Below are positions 46,764-56,449 of a DNA stretch of 64,000 nucleotides, in pieces. Under the pieces are notes generated by a model. The model ran no database searches and was not told the DNA's origin. It saw only the letters and a list, made by a program, of their open reading frames with translations. Origin of the DNA: Brevibacterium sp. S22. Lineage in GTDB: Bacteria > Actinomycetota > Actinomycetes > Actinomycetales > Brevibacteriaceae. Location of the stretch: NCBI RefSeq assembly GCF_004745485.1, contig NZ_RHFG01000013.1:52572-116571 (forward strand), in the 5' to 3' direction. Both the position numbers and the translations under genes were made by a program. Each line of letters begins with the position of its first letter. Position 1 is the stretch's first letter.

Positions 46764-47459
46764 GTGGGCGAGATTCTGTCCGCCAACAGGATTGAGGGTG
46801 TCGTTCGCAGGGACGTACCCGAGCGCGTGATATCCCGACTCCCGATCTATCTGCAGAACGTCGAGACGATTGCCGCCACCGGCCAGACCACAGTGTCGTC
46901 GGAGGACCTTGCCGCACGCAGCGGAGTGTCCCCGTCGATTCTGCGCAAAGACCTGTCCCAGCTGGGGCGATCGGGAACCCGCGGTGTCGGCTACTCCTGT
47001 CCGGAACTGGCCGCCACTCTGCGGACCTTCCTCGGCCTCGACCGAGACCGGGCTGTGGCCATCATCGGCGCCGGACGCCTCGGCTCGGCCCTGGCCGACT
47101 ACGCCGGATTCCGCCGCCGCGGTCTGCGCCTGACAGCCGTCTTCGACATCGACGAGGAGAAGATCGGCACCGCCATCGGTGCCCTGACCGTCTCCTCCCT
47201 GGACGAGCTGCCCACCTGGTCCGAACACATCGACCTGGTGGTCATGGCCGTCCCCGCAGCCGCGGCACCCGCGGCGGCCCGCACGGCCGTCGAAGCAGGT
47301 GTGCGCGGCATTCTCAATTTCTCACCCACCGTGCTCGACGCACCGGACACCGTCCGTGTCCATCAAGTCGACTTGGCCAGTGAGCTGCAAGTACTCGCAT
47401 ACTATTCGGCGCTGGACACGGCACCGCTCAACCCTGGTTTTGAGGAGCACAGGAATTGA
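46764..47459 (+). CDS. rex: redox-sensing transcriptional repressor Rex
   Basis: 231-residue repressor that senses the NADH/NAD ratio. An N-terminal winged helix (ARSGVSPSILRKDLSQLG, near residues 51-68) is followed by a Rossmann NAD(H) domain (VAIIGAGRLGSAL, near residues 98-110) and the domain-swapped C-terminal helix. It starts with GTG at 46764 behind GAAGGAG and overlaps the next gene in a TTGA junction. First in the heme operon, it probably represses this operon and respiratory genes at high NADH; I see no clear TTGTGAA-N6-TTCACAA operator nearby. Confidence 0.93.
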   Translation: MGEILSANRIEGVVRRDVPERVISRLPIYLQNVETIAATGQTTVSSEDLAARSGVSPSILRKDLSQLGRSGTRGVGYSCPELAATLRTFLGLDRDRAVAIIGAGRLGSALADYAGFRRRGLRLTAVFDIDEEKIGTAIGALTVSSLDELPTWSEHIDLVVMAVPAAAAPAAARTAVEAGVRGILNFSPTVLDAPDTVRVHQVDLASELQVLAYYSALDTAPLNPGFEEHRN

Positions 47460-49933
47460 CTCTCTTGGTTCTCGGCATTTCACATCAGTCGGCTCCGATC
47501 GACATGCTCGACCGAATGGCCTTCGGCGCCGGTGAGGTCGGCACTCTGCGCCGTGACGCCCTGGCCGGAGAGAACATCGAAGGACTCGCCGTGCTCTCGA
47601 CCTGCAACCGCCTCGAACTCATCGCTGACGTCTCGGCCTTCCACGGTGGACTCGCCGACCTCGGCAACGCGCTGGTGACCTCGATCGACAAAGAATGGTC
47701 CGATATCGCCGGGCACTTCTACGCCCACTATGACAATCAGGCCATGGAGCACCTGCTCAAGGTCGCCTGCGGACTCGACTCGATGGCCATCGGCGAAGCC
47801 CAGATCCTCGGCCAACTCCGCTCGGCGTTCACGGATTCGCAGTCGGACAAAGCCCTGACCTCCGAGCTCTCCCAGGCACTGCAGCAGGCGCTGCGCGTGG
47901 GCAAACGCGCACACTCGGAGACCGACCTCGGTGAGGTCGCCCGGTCCCTCTTCGGCGCAGGCATCGAAGCCTCCGCCGCGCACATCGGATCCCTGCGTGC
48001 TGCCAATGCGCTGGTCATCGGTGCCGGCGCTATGTCCGGCCTCGTCGTGTCGGGACTGCACAAGGAAGGCGTCGCCCGCATCACCGTGCTCAACCGCACC
48101 CTGGACAAGGCCGAACGCCTCGTCGCCGAGGTGGGCGGGCGCGCCCGCGAACTCACCCCGCGCATCATGGCCGAAGAGATCGCCGACGCAGACCTCATCG
48201 TCTCCTGCACCGGCGCCCGCGGAGTCGTCGTCAGCCGCGACGACATCGTCGCGGGCCTCTCGCAGAACCCCAAGGGTGCCGCGAACAAGGCCTTCATCGA
48301 CTTGGCCCTGCCGCATGACATCGAACCCAGCGTCCGCGAGTTCGAACATGTCGCCCTCTTCGGGCTCGGGGAGATCCGTGATCTGCTGCGCAGTTCCGAC
48401 AAGGAACGCGATTCGAAGGTCGCCGGCACCATCGACGAAGTCCGGTCCATCATCTCCGCTGAGTTGGAGAACATCGCCACCGGAACCAAGGAGCGCTCCG
48501 TCGCACCGACCGTGACCGCTCTGCGTTCTCATGCCAAGGACGTGCTCGCCTCAGAGACCCAGCGTCTGGAGAAGAAGCTCGGTGACGGCGTCGACGCGAA
48601 GGCGTTCGCAGAGATCCGCAAATCACTGCACCGGGTGGCCGAGAAGCTCATCCACACCCCAACCGTGAAGGTCAAGGAACTCGCCGTGACCGAATCCGAG
48701 GTCGACTACGCCCAGGCGCTCATGCAGCTCTTCGACCTGCCCGTGAACAAGGTCGCCCACGCCATGACTCCGCCGGAGACGAAGGTCGCGACGGCCGGCA
48801 GCGCACATCACGTCGAAGCCGATGGCATCCGCCCGGTCGCTGACCACACCCTCGACATCGTCGAACCCGAACACTTCAGCGGCCGCACCGTACGTCTGGG
48901 CACTCGCAGGTCCCAGCTGGCCCGCTCCCAGTCCACGGCCATCGCCCATCAGATCGCTGCGCTCACCGGGTGGCGCGTCGAGATCGTCGAAGTCGTCACC
49001 GAGGGTGATGTCAACATGTCGCCCCTGGCCGGTTTCGGCGGCACCGGAGTCTTCGTCTCCGCCGTCCGCCAAGCCCTCCACCAGGGCAAGATCGACCTGG
49101 CCGTGCACTCGCTCAAGGACTTGCCCACAACCCCCGAGGCGGGCATCCAGATGGCGGCCATCCCGCCGCGCGTCGACCCTGCCGATGTCCTCATCGGACG
49201 TGACGGGCTGAGCCTGAATGATCTGCCCGCCGGATCCGCCATCGGCACCGGTTCGCCGCGTCGTGCCGTGCAGCTGCGTGCCGCCCGTCCCGACATCGAG
49301 GTCCGCGGTGTGCGCGGAAACGTCGACACCCGTATTGCCCATGTCCGCGACGGCCGCCTCGACGCCGTCGTCCTCGCCGCCGCCGGAGTCCGTCGCATCG
49401 GTCGGCTGGCCGAAGCCACCGATTCGCTCAACTTCGATGTCATGCTCCCGGCGCCGGGCCAGGGTGCCTTGGCGGTGGAGACGCGCAGCGCCGACAGCGT
49501 CTTCGCGACCACCGAGGACATCCTCGACGGCGATGCCGAGGTGCGCGCCGCTCTGCGTCAGATCCACGACCAGACCACGGACCTCGCCGTGACCTGTGAG
49601 CGGGCGATCCTCTCCCGCGCCGAAGCAGGCTGCTCGGCCCCCATCGGTGCGCTGGCGAAGATCGAAGGCACCGAATTCATCGTCGACGCCGTGATGGCCG
49701 ATGATGACGGCAGGCTCGCCCGCACCCGTCAGAGCACCGAGCTGCCTGCCCTGCTCGACGTGGACTGGAGCACCGGGAACGAACAGCAGCTGTCGGTGAC
49801 TGCGAAGGAACTGGCTCGTGTCGCCGACGAACTCGGCACCGCCGCGGCCGAAGACCTCTTGGGACGCCTCGGCATCGACCCGGCCGCCAGCGCCGATCAC
49901 CTCACCCCCGTCAAGGTTCAGGAGCAGGGATGA
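47456..49933 (+). CDS. hemA-hemC: fusion of glutamyl-tRNA reductase and hydroxymethylbilane synthase
   Basis: One 825-residue reading frame carries two heme enzymes. Residues 1-430 are glutamyl-tRNA reductase: GISHQSAP start, catalytic Cys50 in LSTCNRLEL, the NADPH motif GAGAMSGL near 188, and a C-terminal dimerisation helix. A Pro/Ala/His linker covers about 435-475. From about 478 the chain is hydroxymethylbilane synthase: RLGTRRSQLARSQS, KDLPTTP, GTGSPRRAVQLR, and the dipyrromethane-cofactor Cys726 in AEAGCSAPIGA. I see no internal stop, frameshift or internal ribosome binding site. It starts with TTG at 47456 (AGGAG upstream), overlapping the rex stop; hemD follows with a 4-nt overlap. 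Together the two halves catalyse steps 1 and 4 of the C5 pathway. Confidence 0.93.
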   Translation: MTLLVLGISHQSAPIDMLDRMAFGAGEVGTLRRDALAGENIEGLAVLSTCNRLELIADVSAFHGGLADLGNALVTSIDKEWSDIAGHFYAHYDNQAMEHLLKVACGLDSMAIGEAQILGQLRSAFTDSQSDKALTSELSQALQQALRVGKRAHSETDLGEVARSLFGAGIEASAAHIGSLRAANALVIGAGAMSGLVVSGLHKEGVARITVLNRTLDKAERLVAEVGGRARELTPRIMAEEIADADLIVSCTGARGVVVSRDDIVAGLSQNPKGAANKAFIDLALPHDIEPSVREFEHVALFGLGEIRDLLRSSDKERDSKVAGTIDEVRSIISAELENIATGTKERSVAPTVTALRSHAKDVLASETQRLEKKLGDGVDAKAFAEIRKSLHRVAEKLIHTPTVKVKELAVTESEVDYAQALMQLFDLPVNKVAHAMTPPETKVATAGSAHHVEADGIRPVADHTLDIVEPEHFSGRTVRLGTRRSQLARSQSTAIAHQIAALTGWRVEIVEVVTEGDVNMSPLAGFGGTGVFVSAVRQALHQGKIDLAVHSLKDLPTTPEAGIQMAAIPPRVDPADVLIGRDGLSLNDLPAGSAIGTGSPRRAVQLRAARPDIEVRGVRGNVDTRIAHVRDGRLDAVVLAAAGVRRIGRLAEATDSLNFDVMLPAPGQGALAVETRSADSVFATTEDILDGDAEVRAALRQIHDQTTDLAVTCERAILSRAEAGCSAPIGALAKIEGTEFIVDAVMADDDGRLARTRQSTELPALLDVDWSTGNEQQLSVTAKELARVADELGTAAAEDLLGRLGIDPAASADHLTPVKVQEQG

Positions 49934-51534
49934 ACAGCCAACCGACAACGGGCCAGGTGCAGCCGCGCCGACTCCTGCCGGCAGCCCCACGCGTCGTCTT
50001 CATCGGCAGCGGACCCGGCGAATCGGGTCTGATGACGATGCGCGGCGCCGAAATCCTCGCCACTGCCGAAACCGTCGTCTATGACGCCGATGTCCACTCC
50101 GAGGTCGTCACTGCCTACGTGCCGCAGGCTGCGACCCTCATCGACGCCGCCGACCTCGGAGTCGCCGCGTCGACCCGTGGCCGCCGCATGGCCGAACTCG
50201 CCCGTCCCGACAAGACGGTGGTGCGGCTGAGCTCGGATGACGGAATCATCTTCACCACCACGACCGCGGAAGCCGCTGTCTGTCGCAAGGAACAGGTCGA
50301 AGTCGAGATCGTGCCCGGAGTCGGACTCTCCGCCTCGACGGCGGCCTATACCGGAACCGCGCTGACGACCAACCGGGTCCGGTCCGTGCGCTTCATCGAA
50401 GCCGGACCGCAGACCCATGTCGACGTCTCCCGCCACCGCAACACCACGCATGTGCTCACCGGCACCGCCGCGGCCCATGAACAGGCCATCGAGGCTCTGC
50501 TCGCCGACGGCTGGGACGAGGACACGAAGGTCCTGCTGGGCTGGGGGATCTCGACGATCGAGCAGACGAGCGTGGAGACGACCCTGAAGCAGGCGCTGTC
50601 CATGGCGCAGACAGGTTCGGATCGTATGGTGGTGATCATGGGGCAGGGCGTGGAATCCAGAGGAGAGCTCAGCTGGTTCGAATCCAAACCGCTCTTCGGC
50701 TGGCAGGTGCTCATTCCGCGGACGAAGGAACAGGGAACTTCGACAGCAGAGGCCCTGGCCGAACTCGGCGCCGTCGGCACCGTCGTCCCCACCATCGCCG
50801 TTCAGCCTCCCCGCACACCGACCCAGATGGAGAAGGCGATCCGCGGCCTCGTCGACGGCTCCTACGAATGGGTCGGATTCACCTCGGTCAACGCTGTCCG
50901 CGCTGTGCGCATGTGGTTCGAAGACTTCGGACTCGACTCCCGCTCGATGGCCGGAGTCAAGGTCGCAGCTGTGGGCGGTCGCACCGCTGCAGCCCTGGTC
51001 GACTGGGGCATCACCCCCGACCTCGTCCCCGACGGGGAGCATTCCGCACGTGGGCTGGCCGCGGCCTGGCCGGACTTCGTCGATGACATCGACCCGATGA
51101 ACACCGTGCTCCTGCCTCGTGCCGATATAGCCACCGAGGTGCTCGTGGCCGGGCTGCTGGAGAAGGGCTGGGACCCCGACGACGTCACCGCCTACCGCAC
51201 GGTGCGCGCCTCTCCACCGCCGGCGCCGATCCGCGAATCGATCAAGGCCGGCGATTTCGACGCCTTCCTCTTCACCTCCTCGTCGACGGTGCGCAACCTC
51301 GTCGGCATCGCCGGCAAACCCGCCCCAACATCGGTGATCTGCTGCATCGGCCCGGCGACGGCGAACACCGCAGCCGAACACGGACTGCGCGTCGACGTCC
51401 TCGCCGAGGAGGCCAACCTCACCTCGCTCATCGACGGTCTCGTCGAATTCGCACTCACCCAGCGCACCGAGGACGTGGAAGCCGGGACCTCCCCGCAGCG
51501 TCCGAGTCAGAAACGTCGCAGAAGGAAGGCCTGA
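49930..51534 (+). CDS. hemD: uroporphyrinogen-III synthase with N-terminal tetrapyrrole methylase-like domain
   Basis: 534-residue two-domain protein. Residues about 18-245 have the tetrapyrrole methylase fold ([22 protein letters not shown]), but the usual GGDP/F-FGRG SAM-site motif reads [12 protein letters not shown], so methylase activity may be lost. Residues about 255-510 are HemD-like ([46 protein letters not shown]). The same layout is known in actinobacterial HemD proteins. A basic tail ends the protein. It follows hemA-hemC with an ATGA overlap. Confidence 0.88.
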   Translation: MNSQPTTGQVQPRRLLPAAPRVVFIGSGPGESGLMTMRGAEILATAETVVYDADVHSEVVTAYVPQAATLIDAADLGVAASTRGRRMAELARPDKTVVRLSSDDGIIFTTTTAEAAVCRKEQVEVEIVPGVGLSASTAAYTGTALTTNRVRSVRFIEAGPQTHVDVSRHRNTTHVLTGTAAAHEQAIEALLADGWDEDTKVLLGWGISTIEQTSVETTLKQALSMAQTGSDRMVVIMGQGVESRGELSWFESKPLFGWQVLIPRTKEQGTSTAEALAELGAVGTVVPTIAVQPPRTPTQMEKAIRGLVDGSYEWVGFTSVNAVRAVRMWFEDFGLDSRSMAGVKVAAVGGRTAAALVDWGITPDLVPDGEHSARGLAAAWPDFVDDIDPMNTVLLPRADIATEVLVAGLLEKGWDPDDVTAYRTVRASPPPAPIRESIKAGDFDAFLFTSSSTVRNLVGIAGKPAPTSVICCIGPATANTAAEHGLRVDVLAEEANLTSLIDGLVEFALTQRTEDVEAGTSPQRPSQKRRRRKA

Positions 51535-51535
51535 C

Positions 51536-52564
51536 ATGTCATTGGTCCCCGGATCCGTCCGTCCCCGTCGACTGCGGTCGACCCCGGCCCTCCGTCGGCT
51601 CGTCTCCGAGGTGCGCCTGAACCCCTCCGAACTCATCCTGCCGATGTTCGTCAAGGAGGGCCTGAGCGAACCGCTGCCATTGGCCGGAATGCCCGGAGTC
51701 GTCCAGCACACCCTCGACTCCCTGCTCGAGGCCGCGCGGGAAGCGGTTGCGGCCGGAGTCGGCGGACTCATGCTCTTCGGCATCCCGGAGCACAAGGATG
51801 AGATCGGGTCTCAGGCCGATGACCCCGAGGGCATCCTCAACCGGGCCCTGTCGCTGCTGGCCCGCGAACTCGGCGACGACACCGTGATCATGGCGGACCT
51901 GTGCCTCGACGAATTCACCTCCCACGGCCACTGCGGAGTCCTCGATCAGGCCGGGGGAGTCGACAACGACGCCACACTCGATCGCTACGCCTCGATGGCA
52001 CTGTCCCAGGCCCGCGCCGGAGCTGAGGTGCTCGGACTCTCGGGGATGATGGACGGTCAGGTCGCCCGCTGCCGTGAGGCACTCGACACCGCCGGATTCA
52101 CCGATACCGTCGTCATGGGCTACACCGCGAAGTACGCTTCCGCGTTCTACGGCCCCTTCCGCGAAGCCGTCGACTCCGAACTCAAAGGCGACCGCAAGAC
52201 CTACCAGCAGGATCCCGCCAACGGTCGCGAGGCTCTGCGCGAACTCGGCCTCGACCTCGCCGAAGGCGCCGACATCGTCATGGTCAAACCCGGACTGCCG
52301 TACCTCGATGTGCTCGCCGAGGTGGCCCAGGAATCCATTGTGCCCGTGTGGACCTACCAGGTGTCCGGGGAGTACGCGATGATCGAATTCGCGGCCGCCG
52401 CCGGAGCCATCGACCGGGAGAAGGCGATCGATGAATCCCTCATCGCCTTCAAACGTGCCGGCACCGATGCGATCCTCACCTATTGGGCCACCGAGGTCGC
52501 GCAGCGCCTCCAAGCCGAAGCCGCAGGTCACACCGCGAGCCGCACTGCAGTCGGAGGCCGGTGA
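51536..52564 (+). CDS. hemB: porphobilinogen synthase
   Basis: 342-residue delta-aminolevulinate dehydratase. The two Schiff-base lysines are in [13 protein letters not shown] and [11 protein letters not shown]. The metal site reads [16 protein letters not shown]: the first and third Zn cysteines of E. coli HemB are kept while the middle one is Asp. It starts one base after the hemD stop, behind GAAGGAAGG. Confidence 0.96.
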   Translation: MSLVPGSVRPRRLRSTPALRRLVSEVRLNPSELILPMFVKEGLSEPLPLAGMPGVVQHTLDSLLEAAREAVAAGVGGLMLFGIPEHKDEIGSQADDPEGILNRALSLLARELGDDTVIMADLCLDEFTSHGHCGVLDQAGGVDNDATLDRYASMALSQARAGAEVLGLSGMMDGQVARCREALDTAGFTDTVVMGYTAKYASAFYGPFREAVDSELKGDRKTYQQDPANGREALRELGLDLAEGADIVMVKPGLPYLDVLAEVAQESIVPVWTYQVSGEYAMIEFAAAAGAIDREKAIDESLIAFKRAGTDAILTYWATEVAQRLQAEAAGHTASRTAVGGR

Positions 52565-53031
52565 TGACCGAGCCCCGCTGGCTGTCCGCGCTCGACCAGA
52601 AAGCCTGGCGCAGCTACCTCAACGGCTCTCAGCTGCTCAGCGCACAGCTGGACAAGGAGCTGCGTGAGAAGCACGGCATCGGCCTGCCCGAGTACGAGAT
52701 CCTCGTGCGACTGTCCGAACACGAAGGGCGGACGATGCGGATGGCGCTGCTGGCCACCGACACCACGATGTCCCGGTCCCGGCTGACCCACAGCGTCGCC
52801 CGGATGGAGAAGCGCGGACTGCTCGAGCGCTCCGCCATCCCCGAAGACGGCCGCGGGGTCAACTGCGTGATGACCGCAGCCGGGTGGCAGCTGCTGCAGG
52901 ACGCCGCCCCCGACCATGTCTGCGGAGTCCGCAGCCACCTCGTCGATCTCCTCGACCGCGAGGAGATGGAGACCCTGGGTCGAATCTTCACCAAAGTCTA
53001 CGACCATATGACCGAGCGCGACGGCGCCTGA
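52564..53031 (+). CDS. MarR-family transcriptional regulator
   Basis: 155-residue winged helix protein ([41 protein letters not shown] recognition helix and wing [15 protein letters not shown]). Its ATG overlaps the hemB stop (TGATG), so it is translated with the heme genes. This makes it a candidate local regulator that could sense a tetrapyrrole intermediate or oxidant; that is inference. Confidence 0.9.
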   Translation: MTEPRWLSALDQKAWRSYLNGSQLLSAQLDKELREKHGIGLPEYEILVRLSEHEGRTMRMALLATDTTMSRSRLTHSVARMEKRGLLERSAIPEDGRGVNCVMTAAGWQLLQDAAPDHVCGVRSHLVDLLDREEMETLGRIFTKVYDHMTERDGA

Positions 53032-53092
53032 GCCGTCCCCACGCCTATCCGACAGCGATCAGACCCGACTCGCGAAGAATCAGAGGAGAACC

Positions 53093-54454
53093 ATGACGAC
53101 AGCAGAGACGAACGGTCACACCACCGATCGGTCCGCCGCCCTCTTCACCCGCGCCGAGGCAGTCATCCCCGGCGGAGTGAACTCCCCGGTCCGCGCGTTC
53201 AAGGCCGTCGGCGGCACCCCCCGTTTCATCACCGAGGCGACCGGCGCCTGGCTGCGTGACGCCGATGGCAACGACTACATCGACCTCATCGGATCGTGGG
53301 GTCCGATGATCATGGGCCACTCCCGCCCCGAGGTCGTCGCCGCCGTCCAGGAAGCCGCCGTCAAGGGCTTCTCCTTCGGCACACCGTCGACCGGAGAAGT
53401 CGAACTCGCCGAGGAGATCGTCAACCGCATCGATCCCGTCGACCAGGTCCGCCTCGTCTCCTCGGGCACCGAGGCGACCATGTCGGCGATCCGCCTGGCC
53501 CGCGGATACACGGGACGGTCCAAGGTCGTGAAGTTCGCCGGCTGCTACCACGGCCACGTCGACTCACTGCTGGCCCAGGCCGGCTCCGGACTGGCCACCT
53601 TCTCCCTGCCCGACACCCCCGGGGTCACCGGAGCTCAGGCGCAGGACACGATCGTCGTCGACTACAACGATGCCGCCGGACTCGAAGCGGTGTTCGCCGA
53701 ACACGGTGAGGACATCGCCTGCGTCATCACCGAAGCCAGCCCCGGCAATATGGGCGTCGTGCCTCCCCAAGACGGGTTCACGAACACCATCCGGCGGCTG
53801 ACCAAGGCCCACGGTGCGCTGATGATCAGCGACGAAGTGATGACCGGCTTCCGCGTCTCCGCCGCCGGCTGGTACGGCTATGAGTCCGAGGCCATCGGCT
53901 ACCCCGAAGGCCCGGCCGACCTGTTCACGTTCGGCAAGGTCATGGGCGGCGGGTTCCCGGCAGCGGCCTTCGGCGGCCGCGCCGAGATCATGGCCCACCT
54001 CGCGCCCTCCGGCCCCGTCTACCAGGCCGGAACGCTCTCGGGCAATCCGGTGGCCACCGCCGCCGGACTGGCCACGCTCAAGCTGACCACCGAACTCGAT
54101 GTGTACTCGCATATCGACCGTGCCGCAGATACTCTGCGTCCGGCAGTCGCTGCCAGCCTCGAGGCCGAAGGCGTCGCCCACGTCATCCAGTCCGCGAACT
54201 CGATGTTCTCCGTGTTCTTCACCGACTCTGATGTGACGAACTACGAGCAGGCGCGAGCCCAGAACGTCGACCGCTACACCGCGTTCTTCAACGCCATGCT
54301 CGATCAGGGCATCCACATGCCTCCGAGCGCGTTCGAAGCCTGGTTCCTGTCCTATGCCCACACCGATGAGATCCTCGACCGGATCATCACCGCTCTGCCC
54401 GCAGCAGCCAAGGCCGCGGCCGCGGTTCCGGAGGCCGGAGAGATGCAGTCATGA
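53093..54454 (+). CDS. hemL: glutamate-1-semialdehyde 2,1-aminomutase
   Basis: 453-residue PLP enzyme that makes 5-aminolevulinate, the step after HemA. The PLP lysine lies in [18 protein letters not shown]. The N-terminal [11 protein letters not shown] and [15 protein letters not shown] segments are diagnostic. AGAGGAGA precedes the ATG 62 nt after the MarR gene. Confidence 0.96.
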   Translation: MTTAETNGHTTDRSAALFTRAEAVIPGGVNSPVRAFKAVGGTPRFITEATGAWLRDADGNDYIDLIGSWGPMIMGHSRPEVVAAVQEAAVKGFSFGTPSTGEVELAEEIVNRIDPVDQVRLVSSGTEATMSAIRLARGYTGRSKVVKFAGCYHGHVDSLLAQAGSGLATFSLPDTPGVTGAQAQDTIVVDYNDAAGLEAVFAEHGEDIACVITEASPGNMGVVPPQDGFTNTIRRLTKAHGALMISDEVMTGFRVSAAGWYGYESEAIGYPEGPADLFTFGKVMGGGFPAAAFGGRAEIMAHLAPSGPVYQAGTLSGNPVATAAGLATLKLTTELDVYSHIDRAADTLRPAVAASLEAEGVAHVIQSANSMFSVFFTDSDVTNYEQARAQNVDRYTAFFNAMLDQGIHMPPSAFEAWFLSYAHTDEILDRIITALPAAAKAAAAVPEAGEMQS

Positions 54455-55092
54455 CCACCATCCACCTCGTCCGTCACGGCGAAGTCGACAATCCCGAAGG
54501 CATTCTCTACGGTCGGCTGCCGCACTTCGGACTCACCGAGCGCGGACATGAGATGGCCGCCCGCGTGGCCCAGCATTTCGCGTCGGCAGAGAACCGGCCG
54601 GTCGAACTCGTCGCATCCCCGCTGCTGCGGACCCAGCAGACGATCTCACCTCTGTCCGAGGCCCTCGGGCTGCCGGTGTTCGACGATGATCGCGTCATCG
54701 AAGCGGCGAACTCCTTCGAGGGGCAGAAGGTGGGCGTGCGACGTCTGGCCGATCCGAAGAACTTCGTACGACTGTACAACCCGCTCACCCCATCCTGGGG
54801 AGAGCCGTACAAGCAGATCGTGCTGCGCATGCGGGCCGCGATGGCCAGCCTGCGGGCCAAGCTCGACCACCACGGTCCGGTCGCCGAGGGAGTCATCGTC
54901 TCCCACCAGCTGCCGATCTGGATGACCCGCCTGTCGGGGGAGGGACGCTCGCTCGTCCACGACCCGCGCAGGCGGGAATGTGACCTGGCTTCTATCACCA
55001 GTTTCACATTCGATTCGTCCACACTGGTGTCCGTGAGTTACGAGAGCATCTGTGCGGATCTGCAGCCGGGCACCGCGGTGGCGGGAGCATGA
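54451..55092 (+). CDS. histidine phosphatase family protein
   Basis: 213-residue phosphoglycerate-mutase-fold phosphatase. The catalytic RHG motif is in [15 protein letters not shown] at the N-terminus; the second His lies in [13 protein letters not shown] homologue between hemL and the cytochrome c genes is common in actinobacteria, but its substrate is unknown. ATGA overlaps exist on both sides. Confidence 0.88.
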   Translation: MTTIHLVRHGEVDNPEGILYGRLPHFGLTERGHEMAARVAQHFASAENRPVELVASPLLRTQQTISPLSEALGLPVFDDDRVIEAANSFEGQKVGVRRLADPKNFVRLYNPLTPSWGEPYKQIVLRMRAAMASLRAKLDHHGPVAEGVIVSHQLPIWMTRLSGEGRSLVHDPRRRECDLASITSFTFDSSTLVSVSYESICADLQPGTAVAGA

Positions 55093-55688
55093 GTTTCGGG
55101 CGTCATTCCCTCAATCGTCGGGCCCTCTTCACCTCCGCTGTCGCCGCCGGCACGGCCCTGGTCTTGAGCGCCTGCAGCGAGAATGACGAGCTGGCCGATC
55201 AGGCCGGATCCGACCAGGGGTATGTCTCCGGCTCGGGAGTCGTCTCGCAGGTGGCAGTCGAGGACCGCGGCGAACCCCTGGACTTGAGTTTCGAGACTCT
55301 CGACGGAGAGACGGTGTCCCTGGCCGATCTGCGTCCCACCCCGGTCGTCATCAACCTCTGGTATGCGGCCTGCCCGCCGTGCCGGAAGGAAGCCCCGGAT
55401 CTGAAGTCCGTGTCTGAGGAGTTCGGGGACAAGTCTCGGTTCATCGGCGTCAACGTCCGTGACCAGGAGGCTGCGGCCAACGCCTTCATCCAGAACTACC
55501 AGGTGCCGTACTCGAATATGCTCGACACGAACGGTGAGATGGTCTCCCTGCTCTCCGGCGTCCTGCCCCCGCAGGCGACCCCCTCGACGGTGGTCCTCGA
55601 TGCGAAGGGCCGGGCCGCGGCCAGAGTCGTCGGTGAGGTCGACGCGTCGACACTCAAGGGACTCATCGAGGACGTGCTGGCCGAGTGA
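55089..55688 (+). CDS. TlpA/ResA-type thiol:disulfide lipoprotein
   Basis: 199-residue thioredoxin-fold lipoprotein. The N-terminus has a twin-arginine-like NRRALF and a lipobox VLSAC (Cys near residue 30). The active site is WYAACPPCRKEAPDL. It reduces the apocytochrome c heme-binding cysteines outside the membrane, taking electrons from CcdA, which is encoded next. Overlaps of 4 nt on both sides show tight coupling. Confidence 0.92.
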   Translation: MSFGRHSLNRRALFTSAVAAGTALVLSACSENDELADQAGSDQGYVSGSGVVSQVAVEDRGEPLDLSFETLDGETVSLADLRPTPVVINLWYAACPPCRKEAPDLKSVSEEFGDKSRFIGVNVRDQEAAANAFIQNYQVPYSNMLDTNGEMVSLLSGVLPPQATPSTVVLDAKGRAAARVVGEVDASTLKGLIEDVLAE

Positions 55689-56449
55689 GTGGGCTCGGGG
55701 CGGACTTCGCCCAGACCGTCCTCTCGGGACCGCTGCTGCTGGCTGCCGGTGCGGCGGCCCTGGCTGGACTCGTCTCGTTCGCCTCCCCATGTGTGCTGCC
55801 CTTGGTCCCGGGTTACGTCGGGTACGTCACCGGTCTCTCCGGATCCTCGCTGAAGGACAAACAGACGTGGCGAGTGGTCGTGGGCATCACCCTCTTCGTC
55901 CTCGGCTTCACCGTCGTTTTCGTGCTGCTGGGAACCAGCTTCTCGGCCCTCGGAGCGCTGTTCTCCCAATGGCAGCCGATCATCCTCCGGGTTCTCGGCG
56001 TCATCGTCATCGTCGCCGGTTTCGTGTTCATGGGCGGATTCGGTCTGCTGCAGAACGAACACCGCATCCGCGCCCGCCCGAAGGCCGGTCTCTGGGGTGC
56101 ACCGGTGCTCGGGGCGACCTTCGCCCTCGGCTGGGCACCCTGTGTGGGACCGACCCTGTCGGCTGTGCTGAGCATGTCGGTGGGCTTCGGCGGTGACGGG
56201 ATGATCTGGCGCGGAGCACTGCTGGCCTTCGTCTACTGCCTGGGCTTGGGCATCCCGTTCATCCTCCTGGCGCTCGCGATCCATAAGGGTGCGGGACGGC
56301 TCGTTTGGGTGCGGAGACATCAGACCGCGATCGTGCGCGCCGGGGGCACCATGCTCATCATCCTCGGTGTGCTCATGGCCAGCGGCGTATGGAACATGTG
56401 GATGACCTCTCTGCAAGGTCTCATCAATGGATTCGAAGTGGTGATCTAG
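55685..56449 (+). CDS. ccdA: cytochrome c biogenesis protein CcdA
   Basis: 254-residue six-helix membrane thiol-electron carrier. The conserved Cys pair lies in SFASPCVLPLVPGYVGYVTG and in ALGWAPCVGPTLSAVL. It passes reducing power from cytoplasmic thioredoxin to the TlpA/ResA protein. It starts with GTG in a GTGA overlap. Confidence 0.94.
   Translation: MSGLGADFAQTVLSGPLLLAAGAAALAGLVSFASPCVLPLVPGYVGYVTGLSGSSLKDKQTWRVVVGITLFVLGFTVVFVLLGTSFSALGALFSQWQPIILRVLGVIVIVAGFVFMGGFGLLQNEHRIRARPKAGLWGAPVLGATFALGWAPCVGPTLSAVLSMSVGFGGDGMIWRGALLAFVYCLGLGIPFILLALAIHKGAGRLVWVRRHQTAIVRAGGTMLIILGVLMASGVWNMWMTSLQGLINGFEVVI

Noticed and set aside
49918..51795. 625-codon minus-strand open frame opposite hemD
   Set aside because: Antisense to hemD and hemB; no domain recognisable.
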